From positions 1 to 64,000 of the forward strand of contig JAFLKK010000003.1 of assembly GCA_019163375.1 (NCBI GenBank): DNA of 64,000 bases. Direction: 5' to 3'. Below, piece by piece: positions 8,836-17,526 of this stretch. Each line of letters begins with the position of its first letter. The stretch's first letter is position 1. A model generated the notes under the pieces. The model saw only the letters and a list, made by a program, of their open reading frames with translations. It searched no databases and was not told the origin of the DNA. The position numbers were made by a program, and so were the translations under genes. This DNA is from Paludibacter sp. Its GTDB lineage: Bacteria > Bacteroidota > Bacteroidia > Bacteroidales > Paludibacteraceae.

Positions 8836-9129
8836 CTATTCATCCAAAAGCGCTAAACATTTGTCTATTTCCCGCACCATTTTGCTTATTTTTTGTTTCG
8901 ATTCTGTTCGTTCGGCTTCTGAGCCTCCCATGTTTCTTGCAATTTGCAAATGGTCGTAATTCTTTCGGAGCTCCAAAATTTCTTGATGAGCTATCATTAG
9001 GTCGGTTTGTTTTCGGTCTAATTCGGCTTTCAATTTTTTGTTTTGGTCAAGTAATGACGTGTACTCCGAAATCAATTTTCGCAGTCTTTTTTCAAATGCG
9101 CTTATAAGTTCTTCGTATCGGTTTGTCAT
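8836..9129 (-). CDS. Small coiled-coil protein paired with ZapA
   Basis: This 97-residue, charged, almost entirely helical protein has heptad repeats through residues 5-65 (ISEYTSLLDQNKKLKAELDRK) and a short second helix at 75-97. No signal peptide or membrane segment is present. Directly upstream of zapA and co-transcribed, it is a conserved Bacteroidales neighbour and could be a ZapB-like division partner. That role is inferred from context and coiled-coil character, not from a recognised domain. Confidence 0.8.
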   Translation of the reverse strand: MTNRYEELISAFEKRLRKLISEYTSLLDQNKKLKAELDRKQTDLMIAHQEILELRKNYDHLQIARNMGGSEAERTESKQKISKMVREIDKCLALLDE

Positions 9130-9147
9130 TTTTCAAAAAAATCTATA

Positions 9148-9155
9148 CAAAAATA
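9148..9155 (-). promoter_or_regulatory. Bacteroidota -7 box for the zapA unit
   Basis: The minus strand reads TATTTTTG, matching TAnnTTTG, 19-26 bp upstream of the coiled-coil start. I see no good -33 TTTG at standard spacing. Confidence 0.5.
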
Positions 9156-9319
9156 CGCTTTTGCTTTCAATTAAGGAAATGTTTTGTGTGTTTTTTAATG
9201 ATTTACCTCTAAAATTGATACTTCTACCAGCCAATTTGTCTTTTTTTGATTGCTTCAGAATGAGTATCACTTGTTGAAGTACTTGAATGCTATTGGAGGA
9301 ATACCGAAAGGAATCACGA

Positions 9320-9562
9320 TTACTTTTTGTATTTATTGTATATCGCTATGCGTACCGGACAATTGCATATCGTTGATTGATGGCCGTATTTCATACGATA
9401 CCTGCAAAAGCCATTGTTACACTTTACAAAGAGCAATTTGTTACCTATACACTTCACAATTTCAATATTCAGACAGTGACTACTACTTTCGGTTGTCAAA
9501 CAACCATGATTTTTTGAGCAATGAATCGTATTTGCTAAAACTTCGGCATTAATTTCAAACAT
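9320..9562 (-). CDS. Small Cys-rich conserved hypothetical protein
   Basis: The 80-residue product has eight cysteines and ends in CNCPVRIAIYNKYKK, preceded by FVKCNNGFCRYRMKYGHQSTI. The CxxxxC and CxC spacing looks like a small metal-binding knuckle. From memory, short Bacteroidota proteins with a CPVRxEIYNKY-like ending exist, which is why I keep this strand over the overlapping plus-strand frame 9250-9552. There is no signal peptide. Function is unknown. It stands alone between the zapA unit and the hydrogenase-like cluster. Confidence 0.6.
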   Translation of the reverse strand: MFEINAEVLANTIHCSKNHGCLTTESSSHCLNIEIVKCIGNKLLFVKCNNGFCRYRMKYGHQSTICNCPVRIAIYNKYKK

Positions 9563-9870
9563 AGCTTCTAAATGTTTTTTTTGATTATTACTATCACAGT
9601 AATCTTTTTAGTCGACACATTCCTATCTCAAAGGATGCAGACAGTGTATTTACGTAAATTATTTTCTTTTGACGGTCTAAAATTACAATATATAATTAAC
9701 TTATGCAAGCAAAAGAACTGTTATTTTTGCAATAATTTGATAATCCCTTAATGGTGGGCTCATTAGTGAATTTAGTTTGTGGACTGAATTAAATTAAGTG
9801 AATACAAAATCATTGTTTTCGACTTCCCTGAGTAGAATATATTTTTTGCGTTGGTTTAATATACAATAGA
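9563..9870. other. Gene-free stretch upstream of the cluster terminator
   Basis: About 300 bp of AT-rich sequence with no convincing gene. A plus-strand TATTTTTG (9722-9729) matches the -7 consensus, and the bidirectional hairpin at 9871-9910 lies about 150 bp further on, so a short non-coding transcript is conceivable. There is no other support for it. Confidence 0.3.
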
Positions 9871-9914
9871 AAAGACTCTCATCTATGATTGTTGATCATG
9901 AATGAGAGTCCTTT
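9871..9914. terminator. Hairpin terminator after the hydrogenase-like cluster
   Basis: GACTCTCAT (9874-9882) pairs with ATGAGAGTC (9902-9910). An inner ATGAT/ATCAT stem extends it, and A and T runs lie on both sides. It is 30-75 bp past the stop of the last cluster gene. Confidence 0.8.
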
Positions 9915-9946
9915 TATCGATTTAAAATAGAATGCAGTGTGCTTAC

Positions 9947-10699
9947 TTATTTTAGTTTTCGGGTTAAATCCAGCAGCCCATTAACGATGGATAATGGATG
10001 AGCAGGATTGCCGGGAATATACAGATCCACATGGTATTTGTCGAGAAAGCTGCGGTCGATTGCAGAACTGTCAGCAAACAGCCCGCCACTGATGGCATCG
10101 GTACCGACCAATACAATGATTTTTGGTTCGGGTATCGCATCGTAACATATCTGCACTGCTTCGGCCATGTTTTTTGTAATTGGTCCGGTAATGACAATTC
10201 CATCCGCATGGCGGGGCGAGGCCACAAAATCAATACCATAGCGACTTATATCGAACTGCACATTGTTGGCTGCATTTAGCTCCATCTCACAACTGTTATC
10301 GCCACCGGCCGAAACCTGTCTTAACTTTAGTGATTTGCCAAAAACGCGGTGTATTTCTTTTCGTACAGTGTCAGGATTTACTTCGATAGCTTTGTCCTCG
10401 CCTTCAGTAATAATTAAACGTTCCCGTTCGTTACTTGCAATTTTATATTCTTTGGTAAACGATATTTTTTCCGGAAAACGCATGGCACATTCACCACAAA
10501 ACGTGCATTTGCCCAAATCGATTTGAATGGGTTGGTTGGTAATGGCATTCGTTGGACACAACGCTATCAGTTCTGTTTCGTCCACTTTCTCAAGGCTAAT
10601 CACAGGACGTCCTCTGAAAATACCAGGTACTTCAACTGTAGTCGGATCCGGTATATATTGTTTTCCTTGGTGGAATACTATTTTTAGATTTTCTAACAT
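9947..10699 (-). CDS. NuoB/HyfI-like small subunit fused to a ferredoxin domain (Ehr type)
   Basis: The 250-residue protein has an N-terminal ferredoxin-like part with one complete [4Fe-4S] ligand set (C48 of CPTNAI plus C65, C68, C71 of CTFCGEC). The second set is absent, with FP at 75-76 where CP would be. Residues 127-250 are NuoB/HycG-like (ASPRHADGIVITGPITKNM, PEPKIIVLVG, VDLYIPGNPAHP). The proximal cluster ligands are mostly lost: the CxxC position reads DNSC (D134, C137), the third Cys is D201 in GTDAISGG and the fourth is N231 in PGNP. Three of four ligands are therefore replaced in a fold that is otherwise well kept, so this looks like functional divergence rather than decay. It is last in the cluster, 13 bp after the large subunit. 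Confidence 0.88.
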   Translation of the reverse strand: MLENLKIVFHQGKQYIPDPTTVEVPGIFRGRPVISLEKVDETELIALCPTNAITNQPIQIDLGKCTFCGECAMRFPEKISFTKEYKIASNERERLIITEGEDKAIEVNPDTVRKEIHRVFGKSLKLRQVSAGGDNSCEMELNAANNVQFDISRYGIDFVASPRHADGIVITGPITKNMAEAVQICYDAIPEPKIIVLVGTDAISGGLFADSSAIDRSFLDKYHVDLYIPGNPAHPLSIVNGLLDLTRKLK

Positions 10700-10712
10700 G
10701 GGTTTTCTTCAA

Positions 10713-12212
10713 TTAAAGATCGTGACCTGAATAGGATAGATTAAAGCTTTTATTACAAATTGGAAAATCTGATATTTCGTTGTTTCTTACACATAGTGCT
10801 AAAGCCAGCCAATTGTGGAACGAGGGATCTTTTATTTTATAAATCATCAAATCACCTTTTTTATCCGTGAGCGCACAATGGCAAATCTCACCACGCCATC
10901 CTTCTACCAACGATAAGCAGAATGAGCTCGGTTTAGGAGCATCCGTAATACTCTTGTTTTCGGTTGGAGCTGGGATGTTGGCAATTAATGTACGGATATA
11001 TTGCAATGATTGCTCCACTTCTTTTCTCCTGATTTGAACCCTTGAATAGACATCACCGTGGCGTTTTAAAATAGGCTGATGGGCTAATTCCGAATAAAGG
11101 CTGAAGGGATGGGAACTGCGAATGTCTCGGTTTAAATTGGTCATGCGCGCCACCATGCCTACAACGCCTATTTTTGTAGCATCTTCATTCGAAACTAGGC
11201 CGGTTCGTTCGAAACGTGACAAAGCACTGGATAGCGAAAATAGCTTTTCGGACATTTCGTTAAACTCGGGTTCAAAAACATCCAACACATGCTTCAATCG
11301 TTCGCCTAATTCCTGAGTGAAAGGGAATTGGTTCCGCCCCGGTCTGATGAGCCCCTTGGCGATCCTGTTTCCACACCATTCTTGTAAAAAGTTGATAATA
11401 GGAGTACGCAAGCGACCAAACACGGCGCTACCAAGTTGGTAAGCTATATCTGTACAAGCACCACTCAAATCACCTACGTGTACTGCAATTCGCTCCAGTT
11501 CCAATGCCAGTGTACGCGAAAATTCGGTATCGAGTTGAGCTTCGTAACCACACATACTCTCCCAAAGGTGGGCAAAAGTAACCCCATGTCCTACGACGGT
11601 ATCACCTGCAATATCTTCAGCCAGAGTGGCTCGCTGAAGTAATTTTTTGTTGTTGATAAAAAGTTGCTCTATACCACGATGTTGATATCCTAACTGGATT
11701 TCGAGGTGCAGAATTTGTTCCCCATTGCATATAAACCGAAAATGCCCTGGTTCAATAATTCCGGCATGTATCGGGCCAACGCCAACTTCATGGAGCTCTT
11801 CACTGTCGATAGAGAAGAAAGGGTAGTTGGCAATGGTTTGCGATTTATCATCACGATTATTGGCGTATCGAACCGGTTTCAACCAGAGATGGTCGATATA
11901 ATTTATGCCAAAGTTCTCATGAATTTCGCGTTCAAATTTTTCAAAGCACAGCAACTCTTTACTGAACGATTCCAATTCATGCGTTTTATGAACCAAACAG
12001 GTCGACACCAATATCTCGTGCGTGGTATCGTCGGCAATACAGCAAATAAGTTTTACGTTATTGCCCGCTTTATATCCGAAATAATTTACACAATGTCTTG
12101 CCGGATGACCTGAAATCAACCCAAAGTTCATATCAAAAAAAGATTCATAATTACTTTCCGGAATATCTGAAAGTAAAATGGTCTGATTGTTTTTTATGCT
12201 GATATAGTTCAT
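10713..12212 (-). CDS. NuoCD/HyfG-like large subunit lacking NiFe ligands (Ehr type)
   Basis: I start at ATG 12212, because the longer frame uses TTG. The 499-residue protein fuses a NuoC-like N-terminal part (about 1-125, with FEREIHENFGINYIDH) to a NuoD/HycE-like catalytic fold (about 140-499, with VGPIHAGIIEPGHFRF and LGYQHRGIEQ). In true hydrogenases the next motif is ERxCGxC; here it is EDIAGDTV, with A202 and T205 in the Cys positions. The C-terminal DPCxxC is replaced by NLSYSG, with S493 and G496 in the Cys positions. No [NiFe] centre can form. This matches the energy-converting hydrogenase-related (Ehr) family. The real substrate is unknown. It should sit on the cytoplasmic face with the NuoB-like subunit. 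Confidence 0.9.
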   Translation of the reverse strand: MNYISIKNNQTILLSDIPESNYESFFDMNFGLISGHPARHCVNYFGYKAGNNVKLICCIADDTTHEILVSTCLVHKTHELESFSKELLCFEKFEREIHENFGINYIDHLWLKPVRYANNRDDKSQTIANYPFFSIDSEELHEVGVGPIHAGIIEPGHFRFICNGEQILHLEIQLGYQHRGIEQLFINNKKLLQRATLAEDIAGDTVVGHGVTFAHLWESMCGYEAQLDTEFSRTLALELERIAVHVGDLSGACTDIAYQLGSAVFGRLRTPIINFLQEWCGNRIAKGLIRPGRNQFPFTQELGERLKHVLDVFEPEFNEMSEKLFSLSSALSRFERTGLVSNEDATKIGVVGMVARMTNLNRDIRSSHPFSLYSELAHQPILKRHGDVYSRVQIRRKEVEQSLQYIRTLIANIPAPTENKSITDAPKPSSFCLSLVEGWRGEICHCALTDKKGDLMIYKIKDPSFHNWLALALCVRNNEISDFPICNKSFNLSYSGHDL

Positions 12213-12375
12213 AAATGTTTGAGATTTTAGAATCAAGAATCAAGAGCCAGGACAAGTTGCATAATGATAATACTGTCGTGCTTTTATTTTCAAGTTTAGT
12301 CTGAATTTATTGTGAGATTGAAAGGGTGAAATATACGAGTGCTATATCTGATATCTTGACTCTTGGCTCTGAATA

Positions 12376-13806
12376 TCAATGAGGCAAAAGAGCGATGCTT
12401 GTTTTTATTAAATCTACAAAAATCATTGGTGGATTTAACCCCAGATAAGCCGCTCCGCCCAATAAGATGAATTGTGATGTAGATCTCCATGGGCTGATGA
12501 CCGGCACCGTACTTTCGTCGAAGTTAACTGCCGGTATAAACAATATCTTGAATATACTTTTGGCAAATGCCCAGATAATAAGCGTAAGTAGCAACAATAC
12601 AACGATTAGTAATAACAGTTGGTTGGCCTCGAACATTGAACGAAAGATAAGAAATTCACTTACAAACATTCCCGACGGTGGCATAGCTGTTACGCTTATA
12701 AAGGCGAAAAGGACGACCATTGCTCCTGTAGTATTATATTTAAAATAATTCCCCAAATGATAAACGTTCTTGTTTCTGAATACTTTATATAATTGGTTGT
12801 ATTGAAAAAATAGACTCGACTTAACGAAAGCGTGCAACACGATGTGCAGAACGGCAGCATAATATCCAATTCCTCCTGCAGCCATTCCCAACATTACCAA
12901 CCCCATATGTTCTACACTGGAGTAGGCCATCATTCGTTTTATGTTTTTTACTTTTATCATGTAAACGGTAGCAATAAACAACGACAAGAAGGCGGCGATA
13001 CCCACCACCAAACTCGCCCAATGCAGTAAGGGAGTATTGGCTACGATCACGTAAATGCGAAAAATACCTACAAAACCCATGCACATAACAATACTCGATA
13101 ACAATGCTGCGGCAGGTCCGGGAGCTTTGTCCTTTGCATCGACGCCGGCAGTAAACATGGGGAAAAGTCCAAGTTTAGCTGTAAATCCGGTAAAGATAAA
13201 CAAAAAGGCCAATCGCAACCAGGATGAATTCAGCAATGAGCTGTGTGCCAGTAGGTTTTTGTACGATAAATCGTCGGAATGCGCATTGACAAATGAAAGA
13301 CTTAAAAATAAGATGCCGATAAAAACAAAGGTTATGCTTATAGCGCAAATAAATACATATTTCCAGGTGCCTTCTAATGCCAGCTTATTGCGATGGTGAT
13401 ATATCAGAGCAGATGCACTCAGGGTGCTTATTTCTGTAAAAATCCAAACCACAGCAATATGATTCGCCAGATAAGCAGCACTCACTGCCGTTATTAAAAA
13501 CACGATGGCACCAAAATAAGTTGCCCGCGAGCGCGGTGTCATTTCTTCGCTCTCTTCGATGTAAATATAACTGTGGAAAACTGCCGGAATGGAGATAATG
13601 GTGGCAGTCAGCAACATGATGAGCCCCAACGAATCGAAGGTAAAGTAGTTGGCCGTCGTTTCGGTGTAATGCAAACATGCATACACCGTGAATGCACATT
13701 GCAGCACAAGAAACAAGCAAATGAGGGTGTAATTAAGCGCTTTCCCCCGATTAAGAAAGAGACCCGTTCCAATTAATACGGCGGCTATCAAATATATTGT
13801 TATCAT
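12376..13806 (-). CDS. hyfF-like: HyfF/NuoN-like antiporter-type membrane subunit
   Basis: The 476-residue polytopic protein has about 14 predicted membrane segments. It keeps the Mrp-antiporter/NuoL-M-N core: an acidic residue in a membrane helix (VVWIFTEISTLSA), the lysine-bearing FTAKLGLFPMFTAGVDAK segment followed by APGPAAALLSS, and the HIVLHAFVKSSLFF helix. Such subunits move protons or sodium ions in complex I and group 4 hydrogenases. It is the third antiporter-like subunit of the cluster and lies between the HyfE-like and large-subunit genes. The 163-bp gap to the large subunit is the longest inside the cluster and holds no gene. Confidence 0.9.
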   Translation of the reverse strand: MITIYLIAAVLIGTGLFLNRGKALNYTLICLFLVLQCAFTVYACLHYTETTANYFTFDSLGLIMLLTATIISIPAVFHSYIYIEESEEMTPRSRATYFGAIVFLITAVSAAYLANHIAVVWIFTEISTLSASALIYHHRNKLALEGTWKYVFICAISITFVFIGILFLSLSFVNAHSDDLSYKNLLAHSSLLNSSWLRLAFLFIFTGFTAKLGLFPMFTAGVDAKDKAPGPAAALLSSIVMCMGFVGIFRIYVIVANTPLLHWASLVVGIAAFLSLFIATVYMIKVKNIKRMMAYSSVEHMGLVMLGMAAGGIGYYAAVLHIVLHAFVKSSLFFQYNQLYKVFRNKNVYHLGNYFKYNTTGAMVVLFAFISVTAMPPSGMFVSEFLIFRSMFEANQLLLLIVVLLLLTLIIWAFAKSIFKILFIPAVNFDESTVPVISPWRSTSQFILLGGAAYLGLNPPMIFVDLIKTSIALLPH

Positions 13807-13887
13807 AAATGGTTATTTGTAGATAAGTTGAAGAACCAAGATCGGTACTTTAATTATTAATTGTGAATTATCAATTATGAATTAGTT

Positions 13888-14520
13888 TCAATAGTCTTTT
13901 AAGTTAGTAAGCTGGTTAACATCAATGTCCTTAAATACATCTCCGATTTTATTTAAGAATACGCCCAGGATCAATACACTGGCAAAAATATCGAGCATGA
14001 TACCAAGATTCACCAACATGGGCATTTCGTTACCAACCGCCAGCGATAGTACAAAAACACCATTTTCGATAACCAGATAACCCATAACGTGCGTGATGAT
14101 TTTTCGGCGTGAAGCAATGAAATACAATCCGGTAAACAAGGTAGAAAGTGCCACCACAAAAAACATTTTGTCTAATTTCCCTTCTTCCATGGTGTTAGAA
14201 AGGATAATGGTGGTAATCACAATTGCAGTGGTGATGATTAGCGACACAAAGTTAGGCAGGTAAGGCTCTGCTTCACGGGTTATATTGTTTCGCTTTAGTA
14301 TATATCTAAGGAACAGAGGTACTGCAAACGATTTGAAAATGACCGTTTCTAGCAAAATTAATATGAGATTGAGCGTGTTGATGTTTTTTAATTCAAAAAA
14401 CGCTACGAAAAAAAGTAGTATTCCCTGGAGAGCAAGCACATTTACATAGGTCGTCATGCGATTGGCAATAGACAGGTAGAATAGCGAAATCAGAAAGACG
14501 ATAAGCAGTACGTGTAACAT
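13888..14520 (-). CDS. hyfE-like: HyfE-like membrane subunit
   Basis: The 210-residue hydrophobic protein has about six to seven membrane segments. Its second half (GYLVIENGVFVLSLAVGNEMPMLVNLGIMLDIFASVLILGVFLNKIG) has the NuoK/MrpC-like helices with a membrane-embedded glutamate in VIENG. HyfE combines a NuoK-like core with extra helices, which fits the length. It should lie beside the HyfF-like antiporter subunit in the membrane arm. It is separated by 66 bp from the NuoH-like gene and 81 bp from the HyfF-like gene, both on the same strand. Confidence 0.88.
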   Translation of the reverse strand: MLHVLLIVFLISLFYLSIANRMTTYVNVLALQGILLFFVAFFELKNINTLNLILILLETVIFKSFAVPLFLRYILKRNNITREAEPYLPNFVSLIITTAIVITTIILSNTMEEGKLDKMFFVVALSTLFTGLYFIASRRKIITHVMGYLVIENGVFVLSLAVGNEMPMLVNLGIMLDIFASVLILGVFLNKIGDVFKDIDVNQLTNLKDY

Positions 14521-14586
14521 AAAATATCAATTAAAAATTAATAATTCATAGTGTTTTATATTTCCCATTAGAGGATTTAGAGGTCT

Positions 14587-15492
14587 TTAGATAAATTTGC
14601 CGGAAACGAGTAATGCTCCGAAAAAGATCAGCAAAGATACCGACGAAAGCACCACAATAAACTGTGCATTGTGATTCATTCTGAACCGTGCCATAAATGA
14701 TTCTATCATTCCGACTACAAAAGCCAGAAAAGCCTGCATCCCGAAAAACATGGGGATAGCATATTGATAGGCAATGGTGCCACTAAAAAGATTGAAAATG
14801 ATAGCTCCATAAATTGCGAATTTCAAATATCCGGCTGTGAATATCAATCCAAGGTCGAATCCGCTGTTATCCAAAATCATGACTTCGTGGACCATGGTAA
14901 GTTCAAGATGAGTTTTCGGGTCGTCGAGCGGCATGCGGCTATTCTCAATCATGGCAATCATCAAAAAAACAAAGGCTGCCATTACTGCCAGTGCGTAACT
15001 GATGGATGAACCGAGATGCAAAGCGGAAAATATCTCCTGAAACGAGGTAAAACCGGTGAGCAGGGCCAGCGAACCCATAAGGATAAAGAAAGCCGGTTCG
15101 GCAAACATAGAGTAAAGCGCCTCGCGACTGGCACCCATTCCTTCGAAACTATTACCTGTATCCATGGCACCAATAATGCTAAAGAATTTGCCAATCCCAA
15201 GTATATATGCAAAGAAAATAAAATCACCATTGAAGCTAATGATACCTTTCGATTGTCCGAATGGAACTACCAACATGGCCACAAACACCGATGCGAAGTA
15301 AATGGTAGGTGCCAACCGAAATACAAAACTAGTGGTTTCGCTATAAACTGCTCCCTTTTTGAAAAGCCGAATGACATCTTTTACGGGCTGAAATACTCCC
15401 GGACCTTTACGACCGGAAGCCACACTTTTCGTCCGAATGATAATTCCGGTAAAAAAAGTTGCGGCCAAGATGATTAATAATAAGCTTAGCAT
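14587..15492 (-). CDS. hyfC-like: HyfC/NuoH-like membrane subunit
   Basis: The 301-residue protein has about eight membrane segments and the NuoH/HycD signatures: GRKGPGVFQPVKDVIRLFKK near residue 30, EGMGASREALYSMFAEP (about 118-134) and IENSRMPLDDPKTHLELTM with following HEVMI (about 187-212). In complex I this subunit anchors the peripheral arm and forms the quinone-side and E-channel. Its conserved acidic residues are present, so the coupling module appears intact although the redox centre is not. The gene is 18 bp after the second HyfB-like gene. Confidence 0.92.
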   Translation of the reverse strand: MLSLLLIILAATFFTGIIIRTKSVASGRKGPGVFQPVKDVIRLFKKGAVYSETTSFVFRLAPTIYFASVFVAMLVVPFGQSKGIISFNGDFIFFAYILGIGKFFSIIGAMDTGNSFEGMGASREALYSMFAEPAFFILMGSLALLTGFTSFQEIFSALHLGSSISYALAVMAAFVFLMIAMIENSRMPLDDPKTHLELTMVHEVMILDNSGFDLGLIFTAGYLKFAIYGAIIFNLFSGTIAYQYAIPMFFGMQAFLAFVVGMIESFMARFRMNHNAQFIVVLSSVSLLIFFGALLVSGKFI

Positions 15493-15510
15493 AATTATAA
15501 TTGTTTTATT

Positions 15511-17526
15511 TTAGTGCATAAATGTTGTGTTGAATACAGTATCGACTGCAGTAAGCAGAAGGATGGCAATGATAAATACGATGCCATAAGCGACATAGGT
15601 TTGCAAACGTCCATTTTGAATAAATAGAAATCGACTCAGAAAGTACTTCAGTCTGCCCAGTGGATAATCTATCAACCATTTTTCAGTTTTATCGTAAATA
15701 TTCGTTTCCAGGTGTGCATACAATGGAAAAACGCCCTGTACATCTTTTTCTTTCTTATTTATTAGAAAAATCATAGCAAACAACTTGCTGTAAGTTCTTG
15801 AAAAAGAACTTCCGGTGTATTGGATTTTGGAGGTAGGAGCGGTGTATCCACATCCCCAGGTCGACGAAATTAATATCGCTCTTTTTCTAAGAACGAGTTT
15901 TCTGATTCCCAATAAAATCAGTATCGTCAGTATAAAATAAAGGCTGCTCATACTTACTGATGATAATACCTCTATGCCGTTTCCATGAAATGAATTGAAT
16001 GGGAGTTGGCGCAAGCCGGTAAATAACTGAACGGGTTTTGTCAGTAAGTCTAAAAATATTTTCGGAAATAGTCCTATCGTAACGATAAACGTGACGATAA
16101 AATAAAGGGGTAATAGTTGAAAGTGCGAAACTTCTTTTATTTCGTGATAAAAATCATGTCTGGGATTTCCTAAAAAAACCACGCTAAAGACTTTTGTAAA
16201 GCAAATGATTGCCAGTCCGCCAATGGCTACCAACCCTGTTATGGTAAACACAATTCCCAATAACGAAACTGCCGAAGCATTGTGAAGCAAACTAAATAGT
16301 CCCGAGTAGAGTATAAATTCGGAAATAAATCCGTTGAACGGCGGTAAACCCGAAATGGCCAAAGCAGCAATCAGAAATAAAAAAGCGTTCTGTGGCATTT
16401 TTTTTATCAATCCACCCATTTTCTCAATATCCATACTGTGAGTGGCCTGATACACATTGCCTGCCGTGAAGAATAACAGTGATTTGAATAGTGAGTGATT
16501 CAATGTGTGCAGCAATGCTCCAGCAAATCCCAATGAGCAGAGTACCGTATTGTTCGTTCCTAAACCGATGCAACCCAGTCCAATGCCAATGCCGATAATA
16601 CCAATGTTTTCCACACTGCTGTAAGCCAGTATTTTCTTCAGATTGTGTTGGAGAATAGCCAGCATAATGCCGTAAATGCCTGAAATTAAGGAAATAATCA
16701 AAATGAATATCCCAATTGAAGTATAATCGATATTGATGAGTAAAAGCATACGAAGGATACCAAAGATGCCAATTTTTATCAATACCCCCGACATGATGCC
16801 CGATATGTGCGACGGGGCAGCCGGATGAGCATAAGGTAACCAGGTGTGGAAGGGAACAAAACCCGCTTTGATAGCAAATCCAATAAAGAATATCAGGTAC
16901 AATTGCATGGAAAACATACCCGGATGCGATAATGAATAAGCGTGAATGGCGCCGAAATCGTAACTACCCGTCTGACTCGCTACCCAAATAAACCCTATGA
17001 TTAGGAAGATGATAGAAACGTGCGATTGAATAAGATAGTTGATAGCAGCTTTTACGGTGGCTACTTTTTCGTGCTCGAAAAGTATGCTTAGGAATGCCGA
17101 AAGTGCCATTATTTCCCACACAACAATAAACACAAAGCTGTTTTGAATGGCACAAAGACTAACCAGAGCGGTATAGAGAAGCACAAAAAGTATAGCTGCT
17201 AATGTCAGATTTTTTGGTTGATTTTTATAGGCGCTCATGTAGAATAAACCATAAAAACCGCCAGCCAGAAACCCAAAATTGATAATGAGCATAAACCAGG
17301 CCGAGAGCGCATCTACCTGTAGTCGGATGGGGCCGCTGATAAAACTTCCGGGCAGGGTGCAATTAAATGTTTTGCCCAATAGCGCTTCAATAGCTACAAA
17401 ACTCGTCAGAATGGCAATCAAACTTACAGCCGCATAAACAGCAATGGCTTTTCCACCCATTTTCAGGAATGGAATAAGGCATATTGCTATGACGGGAATA
17501 AGTATGAAACCCCAGACTAAATTCAT
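15511..17526 (-). CDS. hyfB-like: HyfB/NuoL-like antiporter subunit, second copy
   Basis: The 671-residue protein has about 16 membrane segments. It carries the antiporter signatures VVWEIMALSAFLSILFEH, GFAIKAGFVPFHTWLPYAHP with APSHISGIMSGVLIK, and TLNHSLFKSLLFFTAG. Residues about 565-600 (STWGCGYTAPTSKIQYTGSSFS) match the HyfB C-terminal signature, followed by an amphipathic stretch and a last membrane helix. It is a clear paralogue of the gene directly upstream and overlaps it by 4 bases, suggesting translational coupling. Two tandem HyfB-like subunits would add an ion channel compared with E. coli Hyf. Confidence 0.92.
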   Translation of the reverse strand: MNLVWGFILIPVIAICLIPFLKMGGKAIAVYAAVSLIAILTSFVAIEALLGKTFNCTLPGSFISGPIRLQVDALSAWFMLIINFGFLAGGFYGLFYMSAYKNQPKNLTLAAILFVLLYTALVSLCAIQNSFVFIVVWEIMALSAFLSILFEHEKVATVKAAINYLIQSHVSIIFLIIGFIWVASQTGSYDFGAIHAYSLSHPGMFSMQLYLIFFIGFAIKAGFVPFHTWLPYAHPAAPSHISGIMSGVLIKIGIFGILRMLLLINIDYTSIGIFILIISLISGIYGIMLAILQHNLKKILAYSSVENIGIIGIGIGLGCIGLGTNNTVLCSLGFAGALLHTLNHSLFKSLLFFTAGNVYQATHSMDIEKMGGLIKKMPQNAFLFLIAALAISGLPPFNGFISEFILYSGLFSLLHNASAVSLLGIVFTITGLVAIGGLAIICFTKVFSVVFLGNPRHDFYHEIKEVSHFQLLPLYFIVTFIVTIGLFPKIFLDLLTKPVQLFTGLRQLPFNSFHGNGIEVLSSVSMSSLYFILTILILLGIRKLVLRKRAILISSTWGCGYTAPTSKIQYTGSSFSRTYSKLFAMIFLINKKEKDVQGVFPLYAHLETNIYDKTEKWLIDYPLGRLKYFLSRFLFIQNGRLQTYVAYGIVFIIAILLLTAVDTVFNTTFMH

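Noticed and set aside
9250-9552. Plus-strand 100-residue frame overlapping the Cys-rich gene
   Set aside because: It has no recognisable pattern and overlaps the more protein-like minus-strand frame.
9947-12212. Annotation as a true [NiFe] hydrogenase (Hyf/Hyc)
   Set aside because: All four NiFe cysteines and three proximal cluster cysteines are replaced, so hydrogen chemistry is not supported.
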